Shown piece by piece: positions 9,458-19,117 of a DNA stretch of 64,000 nt. Position 1 is the stretch's first letter; the number at the start of each line of letters is the position of its first letter. The notes beneath the pieces were generated by a model that was not told the DNA's origin, searched no databases, and worked only from the letters and a program-made list of their open reading frames with translations. This DNA comes from Sulfurimonas sp. Its GTDB lineage: Bacteria > Campylobacterota > Campylobacteria > Campylobacterales > Sulfurimonadaceae. The translations under genes and the position numbers were made by a program. The DNA lies in contig JAOFSE010000007.1 of assembly GCA_028044295.1 (NCBI GenBank), forward strand, positions 41,217 to 105,216, in the 5' to 3' direction.

Positions 9458-10696
9458 ATGAAAAAAGAGGTTAAAAAAGTAGTTCTCGCTTACTCTGGCG
9501 GACTAGATACTAGTGTTATTTTAAAATGGTTACAGGAAGAATACAAAGCAGAAGTAATTACTTTCACAGCAGATTTAGGTCAAGGCGAAGAAGTAGAACC
9601 AGCTCGTCAAAAAGCACTTGACAACGGGATTAAACCAGAAAATATTTTTATATTAGACATTCAAGAAGAATTTGTAAAAGATTATGTTTTCCCTATGTTT
9701 AGAGCAAATGCAATTTATGAGGGTGAATACCTTTTAGGTACTTCAATTGCAAGACCACTTATAGCAAAAAAACAAATTGAAATAGCAAGTAAAATGGGTG
9801 CTGATGCAGTAAGTCATGGAGCAACTGGAAAAGGAAATGATCAAGTAAGATTTGAGCTTGGTTACCTTGGACTTAACCCTGATATTACAGTTATAGCACC
9901 TTGGAGAGAGTGGGATTTAAACTCTAGAGAAAAACTACTCTCTTATGCAAGAGAGCACGGTATTGATATCGACGCGAAGCATCTTGATGCTGATGGGAAT
10001 CCATCTGTAAGCCCATACTCTATGGATGCAAACTTACTTCACATATCTTACGAAGGCCTTCACTTAGAAGATCCAATGAATGAGCCAGAAGAGTCTATGT
10101 GGTTATGGTCAGCTTCACCTGAAGATGCACCTGATGAAAAAGAATACATCACAATTGGTTACAAAAATGGTGACCCAGTTTCAATAAATTCTCAAGAGAT
10201 GTCTCCTGCTACACTGTTAAGAACACTTAACGAATATGGTAATAAGCACGGTATTGGAAGAATTGATATAGTTGAAAACCGTTTTGTTGGTATGAAAGCT
10301 CGTGGTTGTTATGAAACTCCAGGTGGGACAATAATGCTAAAAGCTCATCGTGCTATAGAGTCAATCTGTCTTGATCGCGAAGAAGCTCACATGAAAGATG
10401 GCATGATCGCTAAGTACTCTGAACTTATTTATAACGGTTTTTGGTTCTCTCCAGAACGTGAAATGATGCAAGCTGCAATTGATACTACTCAAAAATATGT
10501 TCAAGGAACTGTGAAACTAAAACTTTACAAAGGTAATGTTGAAGTTGTAGGACGTGAGTCAGATATGTCACTATATTCTGAAGAGCATTCTACATTTGAA
10601 GAAGATGAAGTATATAACCAAAAAGATGCAGAAGGCTTTATTAGACTAAATGCACTTAGAAGAATTATTGCAGGTAAAAAAAGAGAAGGAAACTAG
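9458..10696 (+). CDS. argG: Argininosuccinate synthase
   Basis: 412 residues, a little longer than the family norm of about 400. The N-terminal PP-loop [15 protein letters not shown] (about 11-25) binds ATP. Further conserved blocks are [13 protein letters not shown] (about 122-134) and the APWREWDL region. The enzyme condenses citrulline and aspartate to argininosuccinate, the penultimate step of arginine synthesis. A TAAAAT -10-like box lies about 35 nt upstream, and AAGG precedes the ATG. It opens a 17-kb run of closely spaced genes on the same strand. The next gene starts 2 nt after its stop. Confidence 0.97.
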   Translation: MKKEVKKVVLAYSGGLDTSVILKWLQEEYKAEVITFTADLGQGEEVEPARQKALDNGIKPENIFILDIQEEFVKDYVFPMFRANAIYEGEYLLGTSIARPLIAKKQIEIASKMGADAVSHGATGKGNDQVRFELGYLGLNPDITVIAPWREWDLNSREKLLSYAREHGIDIDAKHLDADGNPSVSPYSMDANLLHISYEGLHLEDPMNEPEESMWLWSASPEDAPDEKEYITIGYKNGDPVSINSQEMSPATLLRTLNEYGNKHGIGRIDIVENRFVGMKARGCYETPGGTIMLKAHRAIESICLDREEAHMKDGMIAKYSELIYNGFWFSPEREMMQAAIDTTQKYVQGTVKLKLYKGNVEVVGRESDMSLYSEEHSTFEEDEVYNQKDAEGFIRLNALRRIIAGKKREGN

Positions 10697-10698
10697 AT

Positions 10699-11436
10699 AT
10701 GAGCATGATTAAAATAGATATGAACTCTCCAGAGTTCAAAGATAGAATGGAAAAGACTGTTAAGTTTACAGATAAAGTTATTAATCAGTTTGGCTGGGAG
10801 TATAATCCACAAGCTGAAGTAAACGAAGGCGTACAGATGGGTCTTGCTCGTAATAAGATGATGTACAATAAACTATTTTGTCCATGTTTTATGGTTGAAG
10901 AAGTTGATGGAAAGCCTCAAAGTGTTGAAAATAGAACTTGTCCTTGTACTCCAGCTATTGAAAAAGAGATTCCAGAGATTGGTTCTTGTCACTGTGGTAT
11001 TTTTTGTACACCTGAATTTGCAGCTGCAAAAAGACTTGAACTTGGAATGGAAGAAGTAGCTCATACTCATTCACGCGGATTAACTACCCAAGAAGCAGAG
11101 ATGCTTTTAAAGAAAGCTGATATAGATCCAGAAGAGTTAGTTTCACTTATGGAAGCTAGAGAACTTGGTATGGTAAACTTCAAACTTGTTGATGTGCGTG
11201 AACATATGGAATGGGAAATGGGTCATATGAAAGGTGCTGATGCTTTAGTACCAACAAGTACTTTTTGGCCTTCACTTGAAGAAGCTCAACTTAAAAAAGA
11301 TGAAAAAATAATCGTTTACTGTCATGTAGGAAGTCGTTCTGCACATGTTAGAAATATACTAACAGATTCAGGATTTGAATGTGTAGCTAATGCAGCAGGT
11401 GGGATAGTATCTTACCGTGGCGAAATAATTAAATAG
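10699..11436 (+). CDS. Ferredoxin-thioredoxin reductase-like domain fused to a rhodanese domain
   Basis: 245 residues in two domains. Residues 15-115 match the catalytic beta chain of ferredoxin:thioredoxin reductase, with its CPC (61-63), CPC (81-83) and CHC (97-99) motifs plus Cys103. These would hold a 4Fe-4S cluster next to a redox-active disulfide. Residues 155-245 form a rhodanese domain with the active-site loop CHVGSRS (Cys208). The fusion suggests that electrons from an iron-sulfur protein reduce a disulfide or persulfide handled by the rhodanese. In a sulfur-metabolising campylobacterote this could serve sulfane-sulfur handling or thiol redox control. No FTR variable chain is adjacent. 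The domain calls are firm; the role is inferred. Confidence 0.85.
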   Translation: MSMIKIDMNSPEFKDRMEKTVKFTDKVINQFGWEYNPQAEVNEGVQMGLARNKMMYNKLFCPCFMVEEVDGKPQSVENRTCPCTPAIEKEIPEIGSCHCGIFCTPEFAAAKRLELGMEEVAHTHSRGLTTQEAEMLLKKADIDPEELVSLMEARELGMVNFKLVDVREHMEWEMGHMKGADALVPTSTFWPSLEEAQLKKDEKIIVYCHVGSRSAHVRNILTDSGFECVANAAGGIVSYRGEIIK

Positions 11437-11443
11437 GTATATT

Positions 11444-11890
11444 GTGAAAGTATTATTAATTAAAGATGTAAAAAGTCTAGGTAAAGCTGGTGAAGTTAAA
11501 GAAGTTAAAGATGGCTATGGAAAAAACTTTCTAATAGGAAAAGGTTTCGCAAAGCATGCTACTGAAGAGATTATTGCTCAACATAAAGAAGATGAAAAAC
11601 AAGCTGCAGCTGATTTAGCATCTGAGATAGCATCTTTAAAAGAGATGGCTGTTAAACTTGATAAAGCTGAAATCATAATTACTAAAAAACTTGGTCAAAA
11701 TGGTCACCTTTTCGGTGCTATTACTAAAGACGAAGTTGCTCATGCACTACTAGAACAACATAAAATAGAGATAGATAAAAAACATATCACTGATAAAGTT
11801 GCTATTAAAACTGTTGGTGAGCATAACTTAGATCTTAAACTAGGTCATGCTATCCACGCAACTCTACATGTAGATGTTCAAGGCGAATAG
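11444..11890 (+). CDS. rplI: 50S ribosomal protein L9
   Basis: 148 residues starting at GTG (VKVLLIKDVKSLGKAGEVKE), the standard L9 opening. The N-domain carries the signature G-(K/R)-x2-G-(E/D)-V-...-V-x-x-G-Y-x-x-N-(F/Y)-L, here KDGYGKNFLI. A long connecting helix and the C-terminal globular domain (about 80-148) follow. L9 binds 23S rRNA domain V and helps maintain the reading frame. It lies 7 nt after the FTR-rhodanese gene and 7 nt before hslV, so the genes are cotranscribed. Confidence 0.97.
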   Translation: MKVLLIKDVKSLGKAGEVKEVKDGYGKNFLIGKGFAKHATEEIIAQHKEDEKQAAADLASEIASLKEMAVKLDKAEIIITKKLGQNGHLFGAITKDEVAHALLEQHKIEIDKKHITDKVAIKTVGEHNLDLKLGHAIHATLHVDVQGE

Positions 11891-11897
11891 TTAAGAT

Positions 11898-12440
11898 ATG
11901 TTTGATGCAACTACAATACTCGCTTATAAGGGCAAAAATAAAGCTGTTATAGGTGGAGATGGTCAAGTTACTTTTGGAGATTCTGTACTTAAAGGTAACG
12001 CTACTAAAATTCGTACACTACATAACGGTAAGATCTTAGCTGGTTTTGCTGGAAGCACAGCTGATGCCTTTAACCTTTTTGATATGTTTGAAGAGTTTTT
12101 AGAAGATAAAAAAGGTGATATTCTAAAGTCTGTTATAGAGTTTTCTAAAGCATGGAGAAAAGATAAAGTTCTTCGCAGACTTGAAGCAATGATGATTGTT
12201 TTAAATAATGACCATATTTTTATACTTACTGGAAATGGTGATGTTGTAGAACCAGAAGATGGTGAAATTGCTTCTATCGGTAGTGGTGGAAACTATGCAA
12301 TATCTGCTGCACGTGCATTAAAAAAACATGCAAATCTAGATGAAGAAGAGTTAGTTAAAGAGTCTCTACATGTAGCCGGTGACTTATGCGTATATACAAA
12401 CCACAATATAAAAACTTTAACCCTGCAGGGAGATAAATAG
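11898..12440 (+). CDS. hslV: HslV peptidase subunit of the HslUV protease
   Basis: 180 residues. The sequence begins [12 protein letters not shown]. The catalytic N-terminal threonine is therefore not at position 2 but must be exposed by removal of a short MFDA propeptide, as in other campylobacterotal HslV. The proteasome-beta-like core follows ([34 protein letters not shown]). Twelve subunits form the chamber that degrades proteins unfolded by HslU. Its TAG stop overlaps the GTG start of hslU, ensuring coupled expression. Confidence 0.96.
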   Translation: MFDATTILAYKGKNKAVIGGDGQVTFGDSVLKGNATKIRTLHNGKILAGFAGSTADAFNLFDMFEEFLEDKKGDILKSVIEFSKAWRKDKVLRRLEAMMIVLNNDHIFILTGNGDVVEPEDGEIASIGSGGNYAISAARALKKHANLDEEELVKESLHVAGDLCVYTNHNIKTLTLQGDK

Positions 12441-13768
12441 TGAACTTAACACCTAAAGAGATTGTTGAGTATCTTGATAAGTATGTAATCTCTCAAAATA
12501 ATGCTAAAAAGACTATTGCCTTAGCACTTAGAACTAGATATAGAAGAATGCAATTAGATCAAGAACTTCAAGATGAAATCATGCCTAAGAACATTTTGAT
12601 GATTGGTTCAACTGGTGTTGGAAAAACTGAAATATCTCGTCGTTTAGCAAAAATGATGAGAGTTCCCTTTATAAAAGTAGAAGCCTCAAAATATACAGAA
12701 GTTGGTTTTGTAGGTCGTGATGTTGAGTCCATGGTTAGAGACTTAGTTGTAGCATCCATAGCTATAGTTAAGGCTGAGAAAGAAGAAGAGAACAAAGAAA
12801 AAATAGAAAACTATGTTATCAATAAGATAGTTGAAAAACTTCTTCCCCCTCTTCCAACAGGTGCTAGTGAATCTAAACAAGATGATTATCAAAGACTACT
12901 CAAGAGTATGGAACAACGTGTCATATCTGGTGAGATGGATGATAAAACAATTGAACTTGAAATGGACAAAATAAATATAGAGTTTAATGATACTAACCTA
13001 CCCCCTGAAATGGCAAAGGTTCAAGAATCTTTTTCAAAAGTTTTCTCTCAAATGAATAAAGAAGATAATAAAAAAGAAGTAACAGTAAAAGATGCAAAAT
13101 CTTTACTAAAGATAGAAGCTAGTTCTAAACTATTAGATTCTACAAATATAAATGCTCAAGCACTAGAACGTGCTCAAGATGGTGGAATAATATTTTTAGA
13201 TGAGATTGATAAAATTGCTGTTAGTGAAAAGTCACAAGGTAGAAATGACCCTTCTAAAGAAGGTGTACAGCGTGATTTACTTCCTATAGTTGAAGGTAGT
13301 AGTGTTACTACAAAATATGGTGTTATAAATACAGACCATATACTTTTTATCGCTGCTGGAGCGTTTCATGTTAGTAAACCAAGTGATTTGATACCAGAGC
13401 TTCAAGGTAGGTTTCCCCTCCGTGTTGAACTTGAATCACTGACAGAAGATACTCTTTATAAAATTTTAACGCAAACTAAGAACTCTCTTTTAAATCAATA
13501 TGAAGCGCTACTTGGTGTAGAAGGAATGAAACTTACATTTGAAGATGATGCTATCAAAGCTCTTGCGAAACTTGCACATCGTGCAAATGAAGTAACAGAA
13601 GACATAGGGGCTAGACGTCTTCATACAGTGATAGAAAAAGTTCTTGAAGAATTAAGCTTTAGTGCTGATGAGCGTAATGGTGAAGAAGTTATTATAACTT
13701 CAGAGTTAGTACATGAAAAACTTGATATTGTTGTTGAAGATGATGACCTTTCAAGATATATATTATAG
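12440..13768 (+). CDS. hslU: HslU ATPase subunit of the HslUV protease
   Basis: 442 residues, GTG start. It is an AAA+ unfoldase with an N-terminal block (PKEIVEYLDKYVISQNNAKK), Walker A GSTGVGKTEISRRLA (about 56-70), the pore/GYVG-type loop TEVGFVGRDVE, Walker B GGIIFLDEIDKIA and the C-terminal sensor-2 region (GARRLHTVIEKVLE). The variable intermediate domain lies at about 110-225. It recognises and unfolds substrates and feeds them to HslV. Nine nucleotides separate it from era. Confidence 0.97.
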   Translation: MNLTPKEIVEYLDKYVISQNNAKKTIALALRTRYRRMQLDQELQDEIMPKNILMIGSTGVGKTEISRRLAKMMRVPFIKVEASKYTEVGFVGRDVESMVRDLVVASIAIVKAEKEEENKEKIENYVINKIVEKLLPPLPTGASESKQDDYQRLLKSMEQRVISGEMDDKTIELEMDKINIEFNDTNLPPEMAKVQESFSKVFSQMNKEDNKKEVTVKDAKSLLKIEASSKLLDSTNINAQALERAQDGGIIFLDEIDKIAVSEKSQGRNDPSKEGVQRDLLPIVEGSSVTTKYGVINTDHILFIAAGAFHVSKPSDLIPELQGRFPLRVELESLTEDTLYKILTQTKNSLLNQYEALLGVEGMKLTFEDDAIKALAKLAHRANEVTEDIGARRLHTVIEKVLEELSFSADERNGEEVIITSELVHEKLDIVVEDDDLSRYIL

Positions 13769-13776
13769 GAATTAAC

Positions 13777-14655
13777 ATGACAAAAGCTGGTTTTGTATCT
13801 CTAATTGGTCGTCCAAACGCAGGTAAAAGTACTCTAATGAACTCACTTTTAGGTGAGAAAATAGCAATGGTATCTCAAAAGGCCAATGCTACAAGAAGAC
13901 GTTCAAACGCAATAGTTATGCATGAAGACACTCAAATCATATTTGTGGATACTCCGGGTATTCATGAGAGAGAAAAAATACTAAATCAATACATGCTTGA
14001 TGAAGCTCTAAAAGCTATGGGTGATTGTGATTTAATAGTATATCTAGCACCCATTACAGACTCTACAGAACATTATGAAAAATTTTTAAAACTAAATAAC
14101 AATAAAGTAAAACATATAATAGTGCTAAGTAAAATAGACCAGGTAAAACAAGATAAATTATTTAGAACAATTGCTTCGTACAATCAATACTCTGATCAAT
14201 TCGAAGCTCTTATACCTGTTGCAGTACCAAAGAAACAAGGTCATGATGAACTACTTAAGGTCATCTCTCAACAATTACCTGAGTCACCTTTTCTTTATGA
14301 TCCAGATGACTTAACAAGTGAACTTGTTCGTGATATATATGCTGGTTTTATCAGAGAAGGAATTTTTGAGAATGTAAGTGATGAAGTGCCATATGAAGCT
14401 GATGTGATTATAGACGGTATTGAAGAAGAAAAAAATATTGATAAAATTTTTGCCACAATTATAATAGAAAAAGAGTCACAAAAAGGGATTATCATCGGTA
14501 AAGGTGGTGATTCTATAAAAAGAATTGGAAAATATTCTAGGGAAAAAATAGAAATGCTAAGTGGGAAAAAAGCCTACTTAGAACTACAAGTGACAGTTAA
14601 AAAAGGCTGGACTAAAGATAAAAACTTTTTACAAGAGATAGGATATTCAATATGA
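13777..14655 (+). CDS. era: GTPase Era
   Basis: 292 residues. The G domain has G1 GRPNAGKST (about 10-18), G3 DTPGIHE and G4 SKID. A C-terminal KH domain carries IIIGKGGDSIKRIGKYSREK (about 240-260). Era binds 16S rRNA near the anti-Shine-Dalgarno sequence and assists 30S maturation. The length is normal. The stop overlaps the pgp2 start by 4 nt (ATGA), linking ribosome assembly to the peptidoglycan-shape genes in one transcript. Confidence 0.97.
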   Translation: MTKAGFVSLIGRPNAGKSTLMNSLLGEKIAMVSQKANATRRRSNAIVMHEDTQIIFVDTPGIHEREKILNQYMLDEALKAMGDCDLIVYLAPITDSTEHYEKFLKLNNNKVKHIIVLSKIDQVKQDKLFRTIASYNQYSDQFEALIPVAVPKKQGHDELLKVISQQLPESPFLYDPDDLTSELVRDIYAGFIREGIFENVSDEVPYEADVIIDGIEEEKNIDKIFATIIIEKESQKGIIIGKGGDSIKRIGKYSREKIEMLSGKKAYLELQVTVKKGWTKDKNFLQEIGYSI

Positions 14656-15620
14656 GATTGTTAAGCTTAGTACTTTTTATATACTCTTCACTTTTTTCAA
14701 GTGATATTTTAACTTCATACAGGTTAAATGGTATAGCAGAACTTGAAAAGACTATGGATAAAGAGCTTACAAGTATTGAGTACTGGGATAGTGTTATAAA
14801 AGATAAAGATACATCTTTTGGGTACCTAGAAAGTTACTCTAATATTCTTACATGTAATAAAGAAAAATCTACACTAAATCTTTATTCTATAAATGAGAAA
14901 GACAATTTTAATTTTCGAAAAGAGTACAGTGCATATACTGGAAAAAGAAAAGGTGATAAAGTCAAAGAAGGTGATTTAAAGACACCGATTGGAATATATA
15001 ATATAACACAAAGACTATCTAAAGATACGAAGCTAGACCCATTTTATGGTCCCCTTGCCTTTGTTACTTCATATCCAAATACATATGATACATATCGTGG
15101 TAAAAATGGTTCAGGTATATGGATACATGGTCTACCAATAAAACAAGATAGAGATGAATTCACAAGAGGATGTATAGCTATTAACAATCAGAATATAGAG
15201 TGTTTAAATAAGAATATAGATATATCAAAAACTCTTCTTATTATTAATAGTTCTGAAGTTAAGAAAGATACATCAAAAGTAATGATGTCATCAATACTAT
15301 CTCAACTTTATAATTGGCGATATGCTTGGTTATATAATGATATTGATAGCTATCTAAAATTTTATTCTGATAAGTTTGTTAGAAATGATGGTATGAATAT
15401 AAAAACTTTTACAACCTATAAAAGTAGAGTTTTCAAAAAAATTGAGAAAAAAACTATTATCTTTAAAGATATTAATATTGTCCCATATCCAAACTCTGAG
15501 AATGTATATCAAATAACTTTTAAAGAGTTTTATAAGTCTAATACATTTGAATTCAGTGGTAATAAAATACTGATTGTAACTATGCATGATAATGTAATGA
15601 AAATTTTAACTGAGAAATAA
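14652..15620 (+). CDS. pgp2: LD-carboxypeptidase Pgp2/Csd6 (YkuD fold)
   Basis: 322 residues, very close in length and layout to Campylobacter jejuni Pgp2 and Helicobacter pylori Csd6. An N-terminal signal peptide (1-17) is followed by the YkuD catalytic domain, with the His159 motif WIHGLPI and the nucleophile motif TRGCI (Cys174); the Csd6 equivalents are His160 and Cys176. A C-terminal NTF2-like domain covers about 212-322. The enzyme trims the terminal D-Ala of tetrapeptides to tripeptides in peptidoglycan and is needed for helical or curved shape. It lies directly before pgp1, the enzyme that makes tetra-to-tri or tri-to-di products, so the two form a cell-shape pair. Confidence 0.9.
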   Translation: MRLLSLVLFIYSSLFSSDILTSYRLNGIAELEKTMDKELTSIEYWDSVIKDKDTSFGYLESYSNILTCNKEKSTLNLYSINEKDNFNFRKEYSAYTGKRKGDKVKEGDLKTPIGIYNITQRLSKDTKLDPFYGPLAFVTSYPNTYDTYRGKNGSGIWIHGLPIKQDRDEFTRGCIAINNQNIECLNKNIDISKTLLIINSSEVKKDTSKVMMSSILSQLYNWRYAWLYNDIDSYLKFYSDKFVRNDGMNIKTFTTYKSRVFKKIEKKTIIFKDINIVPYPNSENVYQITFKEFYKSNTFEFSGNKILIVTMHDNVMKILTEK

Positions 15621-15629
15621 AAGTTTAAA

Positions 15630-16928
15630 ATGAATAATTATCTATCAAAAATATTGCTTATATCAATACTATTTACAAGTCATCTCTATAGTAAGATACA
15701 ACTCATTAAAAAAGAAAATCTAGATTCAAACACTACCTTGTTAGTGATTGGTGGAATTCATGGTGATGAACCTGGTGGGTACTTCGCAGCTTCTATTCTT
15801 GCCACTAACTATAACATAACATCAAAAAACCTTTGGATAGTTCCTAATTTAAATAAACCAAGTATTCAACGTAATCTTAGAGGGCTTTATGGTGACATGA
15901 ATAGAAAGTTTTCTATTCTACAAAAAAAAGACAAAGACTCTGAAATAGTTGAAGAAATTAAAGAAATTATTTTAGAAAAGAAAGTATCCCTTGTTTTAAA
16001 CTTGCATGATGGACATGGCTTTTACAGAAAAGAGAACCATGGTAAAATTTTCAATCCTAATGCATGGGGCCAGACCTGTGTAATTGACCAATGTGATTTA
16101 AGTGAAAATCAACCATTTGGAAATCTCAACCATATAGCTTCTCAAGTAAAAGAAAGGATGAATAAAAAGCTTTTAAAGGAACACCATAGTTTTGACGTGA
16201 GAAATACAAATACAAAATTTGATGATGAGGCTATGCAACTTTCACTTACTTATTTTGCAGTAACTAACAATAAGCCAGCGTTTGCTATTGAAAGTAGTAA
16301 AAACTTATCATCTTTATCTCAAAAAGTTTTTTATCAACTACTTGCAATCGAAGAATTTATGAATATTATGGGAATTACTTATTCTAGGGACTTCAAGCTA
16401 AATGAAAAAAACATAACAAAAATAATAAAAAATTATGGTAATTTAAGAATAAATAACAATATTTCCCTAAATTTAGCCGATATCAAAAAATCTTTAAGCT
16501 TTATTCCGATAAAATCAAAGAGTAATGAGTTTGTATTTTCTCATCCTTTAGGAAGCATTAGAAAGGTTCACTCCTTTTATAATGTCTATATAGGTAATAG
16601 AAAAGTAACAAATCTTAAGCCACAATACTTTAAGATTGCTGAAAATTATGATGAAAAATTTGATGTAATTGTCGATGGAAAGCTAATTTCTTTAGATAAT
16701 ACTTCAAATATTTATGTAAATGACGATTTTAAAGTAGTTAAACGTGATGGGTATCGTGTAAACATAATTGGTTTTAGATCTAGAAAACATAAAAATGAGA
16801 GTGGAATAAGCATAAAGCTTAAAGACTTGAATCAAAATTTTTCTATAGATAAATCTAATAAAATTTACAGGGTTGAATTTTACAATAATGATGAATTTTG
16901 TTTTATGACAAAGGTTCATTTCAGATAG
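15630..16928 (+). CDS. pgp1: DL-carboxypeptidase Pgp1/Csd4 (M99 metallopeptidase)
   Basis: 432 residues with an N-terminal signal peptide (1-21). The zinc site is readable: GGIHGDEPGG supplies His44 and Glu47, NLHDGH supplies His126, and the catalytic Glu221 lies in FAIESSK. H. pylori Csd4 has Gln at the first ligand position, whereas this protein keeps the canonical His. C-terminal beta domains (about 255-432) complete the Csd4 fold. It cuts muramyl tripeptide to dipeptide, setting helical or vibrioid shape. It starts 9 nt after pgp2 and 12 nt before the secretion/uptake genes. Confidence 0.9.
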   Translation: MNNYLSKILLISILFTSHLYSKIQLIKKENLDSNTTLLVIGGIHGDEPGGYFAASILATNYNITSKNLWIVPNLNKPSIQRNLRGLYGDMNRKFSILQKKDKDSEIVEEIKEIILEKKVSLVLNLHDGHGFYRKENHGKIFNPNAWGQTCVIDQCDLSENQPFGNLNHIASQVKERMNKKLLKEHHSFDVRNTNTKFDDEAMQLSLTYFAVTNNKPAFAIESSKNLSSLSQKVFYQLLAIEEFMNIMGITYSRDFKLNEKNITKIIKNYGNLRINNNISLNLADIKKSLSFIPIKSKSNEFVFSHPLGSIRKVHSFYNVYIGNRKVTNLKPQYFKIAENYDEKFDVIVDGKLISLDNTSNIYVNDDFKVVKRDGYRVNIIGFRSRKHKNESGISIKLKDLNQNFSIDKSNKIYRVEFYNNDEFCFMTKVHFR

Positions 16929-16940
16929 GATTATTAAAGA

Positions 16941-18485
16941 ATGAGTAACAAAGAACAACACTCTTTTTCTAGCATAGTATCAGTTAATCCGTATAAAAAT
17001 ACATATGTAAATGCTGTATCTAGTTTCCTTAGCGAAACACAGTCTCCAGAGTACACAAAAAATCAATTTACAACATCATATATAAATACTAAAGATTTTT
17101 TAAATTCTCAAATTTCAATTAGTAAAAATATACCTGATGAAGATATATATGATGCAATTTTCAATAAGGTGTATGATGAAGTAGGTCTAGACCAAGCAAT
17201 AACATACTATATTCAATACATTGAAATTTTCAATACTTTAGATGAAGAAAATAGAACTTTTCATGTATTTATCGTTGACCCTCTTGTAATAGAAGATACG
17301 TTTGTAGAGTCTATTGAAAATATAAAATATTTAGACAACATTACTCCCTCACCTCTTCTTATAAAGTCTTTATATGCAAAAGACATTATTGAAGATGGAA
17401 GCGTTGCTTGTTTTATATACTTTCAAGAGAATGATACTTTTATAACTATCTACGACGAAAAAGAATTTATATATACAAAATCTTTAAACTATTCATTTAA
17501 ACAAATGCATGAAAGATTTTGTGAAATTTTTGGAGAGCAGGTTGAATATTCTGACTTTATAAACTTCTTGTCTTCAGAAACGTTAAAAGATACAACAAGT
17601 AGTTATAAAGAACCAACTATTAAGTTATATAAAGAAATATTTGCAAACATAAATGATATATTAACTTATGTTAAAAGAGCTCTAAATATAGAAGTTATAG
17701 AAGATATTTATATTGACTCTCAAGTTAAGATAGCAACTCATCTCGATGAGATGGCAGAGGTTGAACTTAATATAAAAAGTAATACTTTTGACTTTGAGTA
17801 TGGTTTTGAAAGTGAAGACACTGAAATAGATCATATGCATATGTTAATGCATTTAAATACGACACTTCCAAAGGAAGATATTTACCACTGTAACTTTACT
17901 ACTTATCATCGTCCTCCTAAGTTTGTTCAAAGAGAGAGTGGACGAGTAATAATGTTGGCTGTTGCATCACTTATTTTAGCATTTGTGTACCCAGTTTCAT
18001 ATTGGACTTTAACATATGCTCAAAACTTGCAATATACTCTACTTCAAGAAGAGTATAGAGAAGTTCATAATATAAAAATAACAAGAGAAGCTACTATCAA
18101 AAATAGAGAGGCTGATAAGTCTAAGACATTAAAACAGCTAAATTATGAAAAAGATCAGTATGTTCAAAAGAAAAACACACTGATAAAAATTCATGATGTT
18201 AAAGTAAACTACCCAATGAAAGCTAGTCTTTTATATACATTAACAAAAGATATTAATAGGTATTCTGTGAAGCTTGAAAGTATTGTCTATAAAGAAGATG
18301 AAGCTGATGGTAAAAATAAACACGTAAAACTTGGATTAGTATCATCTAGGGATAAGAAAATCACCGATTTACTTAAGTATTTAACTAGAGTATACGAGGG
18401 GAAATTCAATTTTTCACTAGAAGAGATATCGTATGAAGAAGAATCGAAACTATACTTCAGTGAAGTGAAAGTGAATCTAATATGA
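16941..18485 (+). CDS. MshI/GspL-like inner-membrane platform protein of the Cts-type system
   Basis: 514 residues. A large N-terminal cytoplasmic part (1-330) shows only weak actin-like PilM/GspL character. One membrane helix follows (about 334-356, VIMLAVASLILAFVYPVSYW), then a coiled coil and a PilN-like periplasmic ferredoxin-type domain (about 425-514). This is the bitopic layout of GspL/MshI, or a PilM-PilN fusion. It is the first gene of the secretin cluster. Its stop overlaps the next, PilO-like gene by 4 nt. Sequence identity to known families is low, and the call rests on architecture and order. Confidence 0.65.
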   Translation: MSNKEQHSFSSIVSVNPYKNTYVNAVSSFLSETQSPEYTKNQFTTSYINTKDFLNSQISISKNIPDEDIYDAIFNKVYDEVGLDQAITYYIQYIEIFNTLDEENRTFHVFIVDPLVIEDTFVESIENIKYLDNITPSPLLIKSLYAKDIIEDGSVACFIYFQENDTFITIYDEKEFIYTKSLNYSFKQMHERFCEIFGEQVEYSDFINFLSSETLKDTTSSYKEPTIKLYKEIFANINDILTYVKRALNIEVIEDIYIDSQVKIATHLDEMAEVELNIKSNTFDFEYGFESEDTEIDHMHMLMHLNTTLPKEDIYHCNFTTYHRPPKFVQRESGRVIMLAVASLILAFVYPVSYWTLTYAQNLQYTLLQEEYREVHNIKITREATIKNREADKSKTLKQLNYEKDQYVQKKNTLIKIHDVKVNYPMKASLLYTLTKDINRYSVKLESIVYKEDEADGKNKHVKLGLVSSRDKKITDLLKYLTRVYEGKFNFSLEEISYEEESKLYFSEVKVNLI

Positions 18486-19117
18486 ACTTTAAATTAATGC
18501 TAGAAGACAATTTACATAAAGTAGATAACTTTTTTAAAGATAAAACTAAGAAAGATACATATTACGTTTACATTATGGTTGTTGGTATAATAGCTGGGCT
18601 TTCTTACCCATTTTATGACTTATCAGTTGATGAATTTATGTCAGCAAAAGACAAAGTCAACTCTGTTTCTCAAAAACTATCTACTGATAAGATCTACTTA
18701 AAAGTAAATCCAGAGACTAAGATAGTTAAAATTGAGCAAGATATCAAAAGACTTCAAACAGAGCTGCAGATCAATAAAGAGAACAATGAATATATAAAAA
18801 GTAAAATAGATACTATCTCATCGTTAATTTATGATGAAAGAGCTTGGGGTGAATATATAAATTCAATATCAAAAAATGCTAAACGTAATAATGTAAAGAT
18901 ATTAAACTTTACAAATAAGTACTCAACGAACACTGAAGAATTTGGACATATGTTAGATATTACTTTAGATGTTAAAGGTAACTATCAAAACACGATTAAG
19001 TTTATTAACTCACTAGAACAAAGTGAACTTGTTGTTGATGTACACCATTTAAATATGAAAGCTGAAAATGCATTAAATACAAGACTAAACATCTCAGTAT
19101 GGGGGATTACTTACTAA
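18482..19117 (+). CDS. PilO/MshJ-like protein (CtsR-like)
   Basis: 211 residues: a short cytoplasmic N-terminus, one membrane helix (about 29-45, YVYIMVVGIIAGLSYPFY), a coiled coil (65-110), and a C-terminal alpha/beta domain (115-211) of the PilO/GspM type. It would pair with the preceding GspL/MshI-like protein to link the inner-membrane platform to the secretin. By size and by position ahead of the secretin it may correspond to CtsR of C. jejuni. The stop overlaps the next gene as TAATG. Confidence 0.65.
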   Translation: MNFKLMLEDNLHKVDNFFKDKTKKDTYYVYIMVVGIIAGLSYPFYDLSVDEFMSAKDKVNSVSQKLSTDKIYLKVNPETKIVKIEQDIKRLQTELQINKENNEYIKSKIDTISSLIYDERAWGEYINSISKNAKRNNVKILNFTNKYSTNTEEFGHMLDITLDVKGNYQNTIKFINSLEQSELVVDVHHLNMKAENALNTRLNISVWGITY

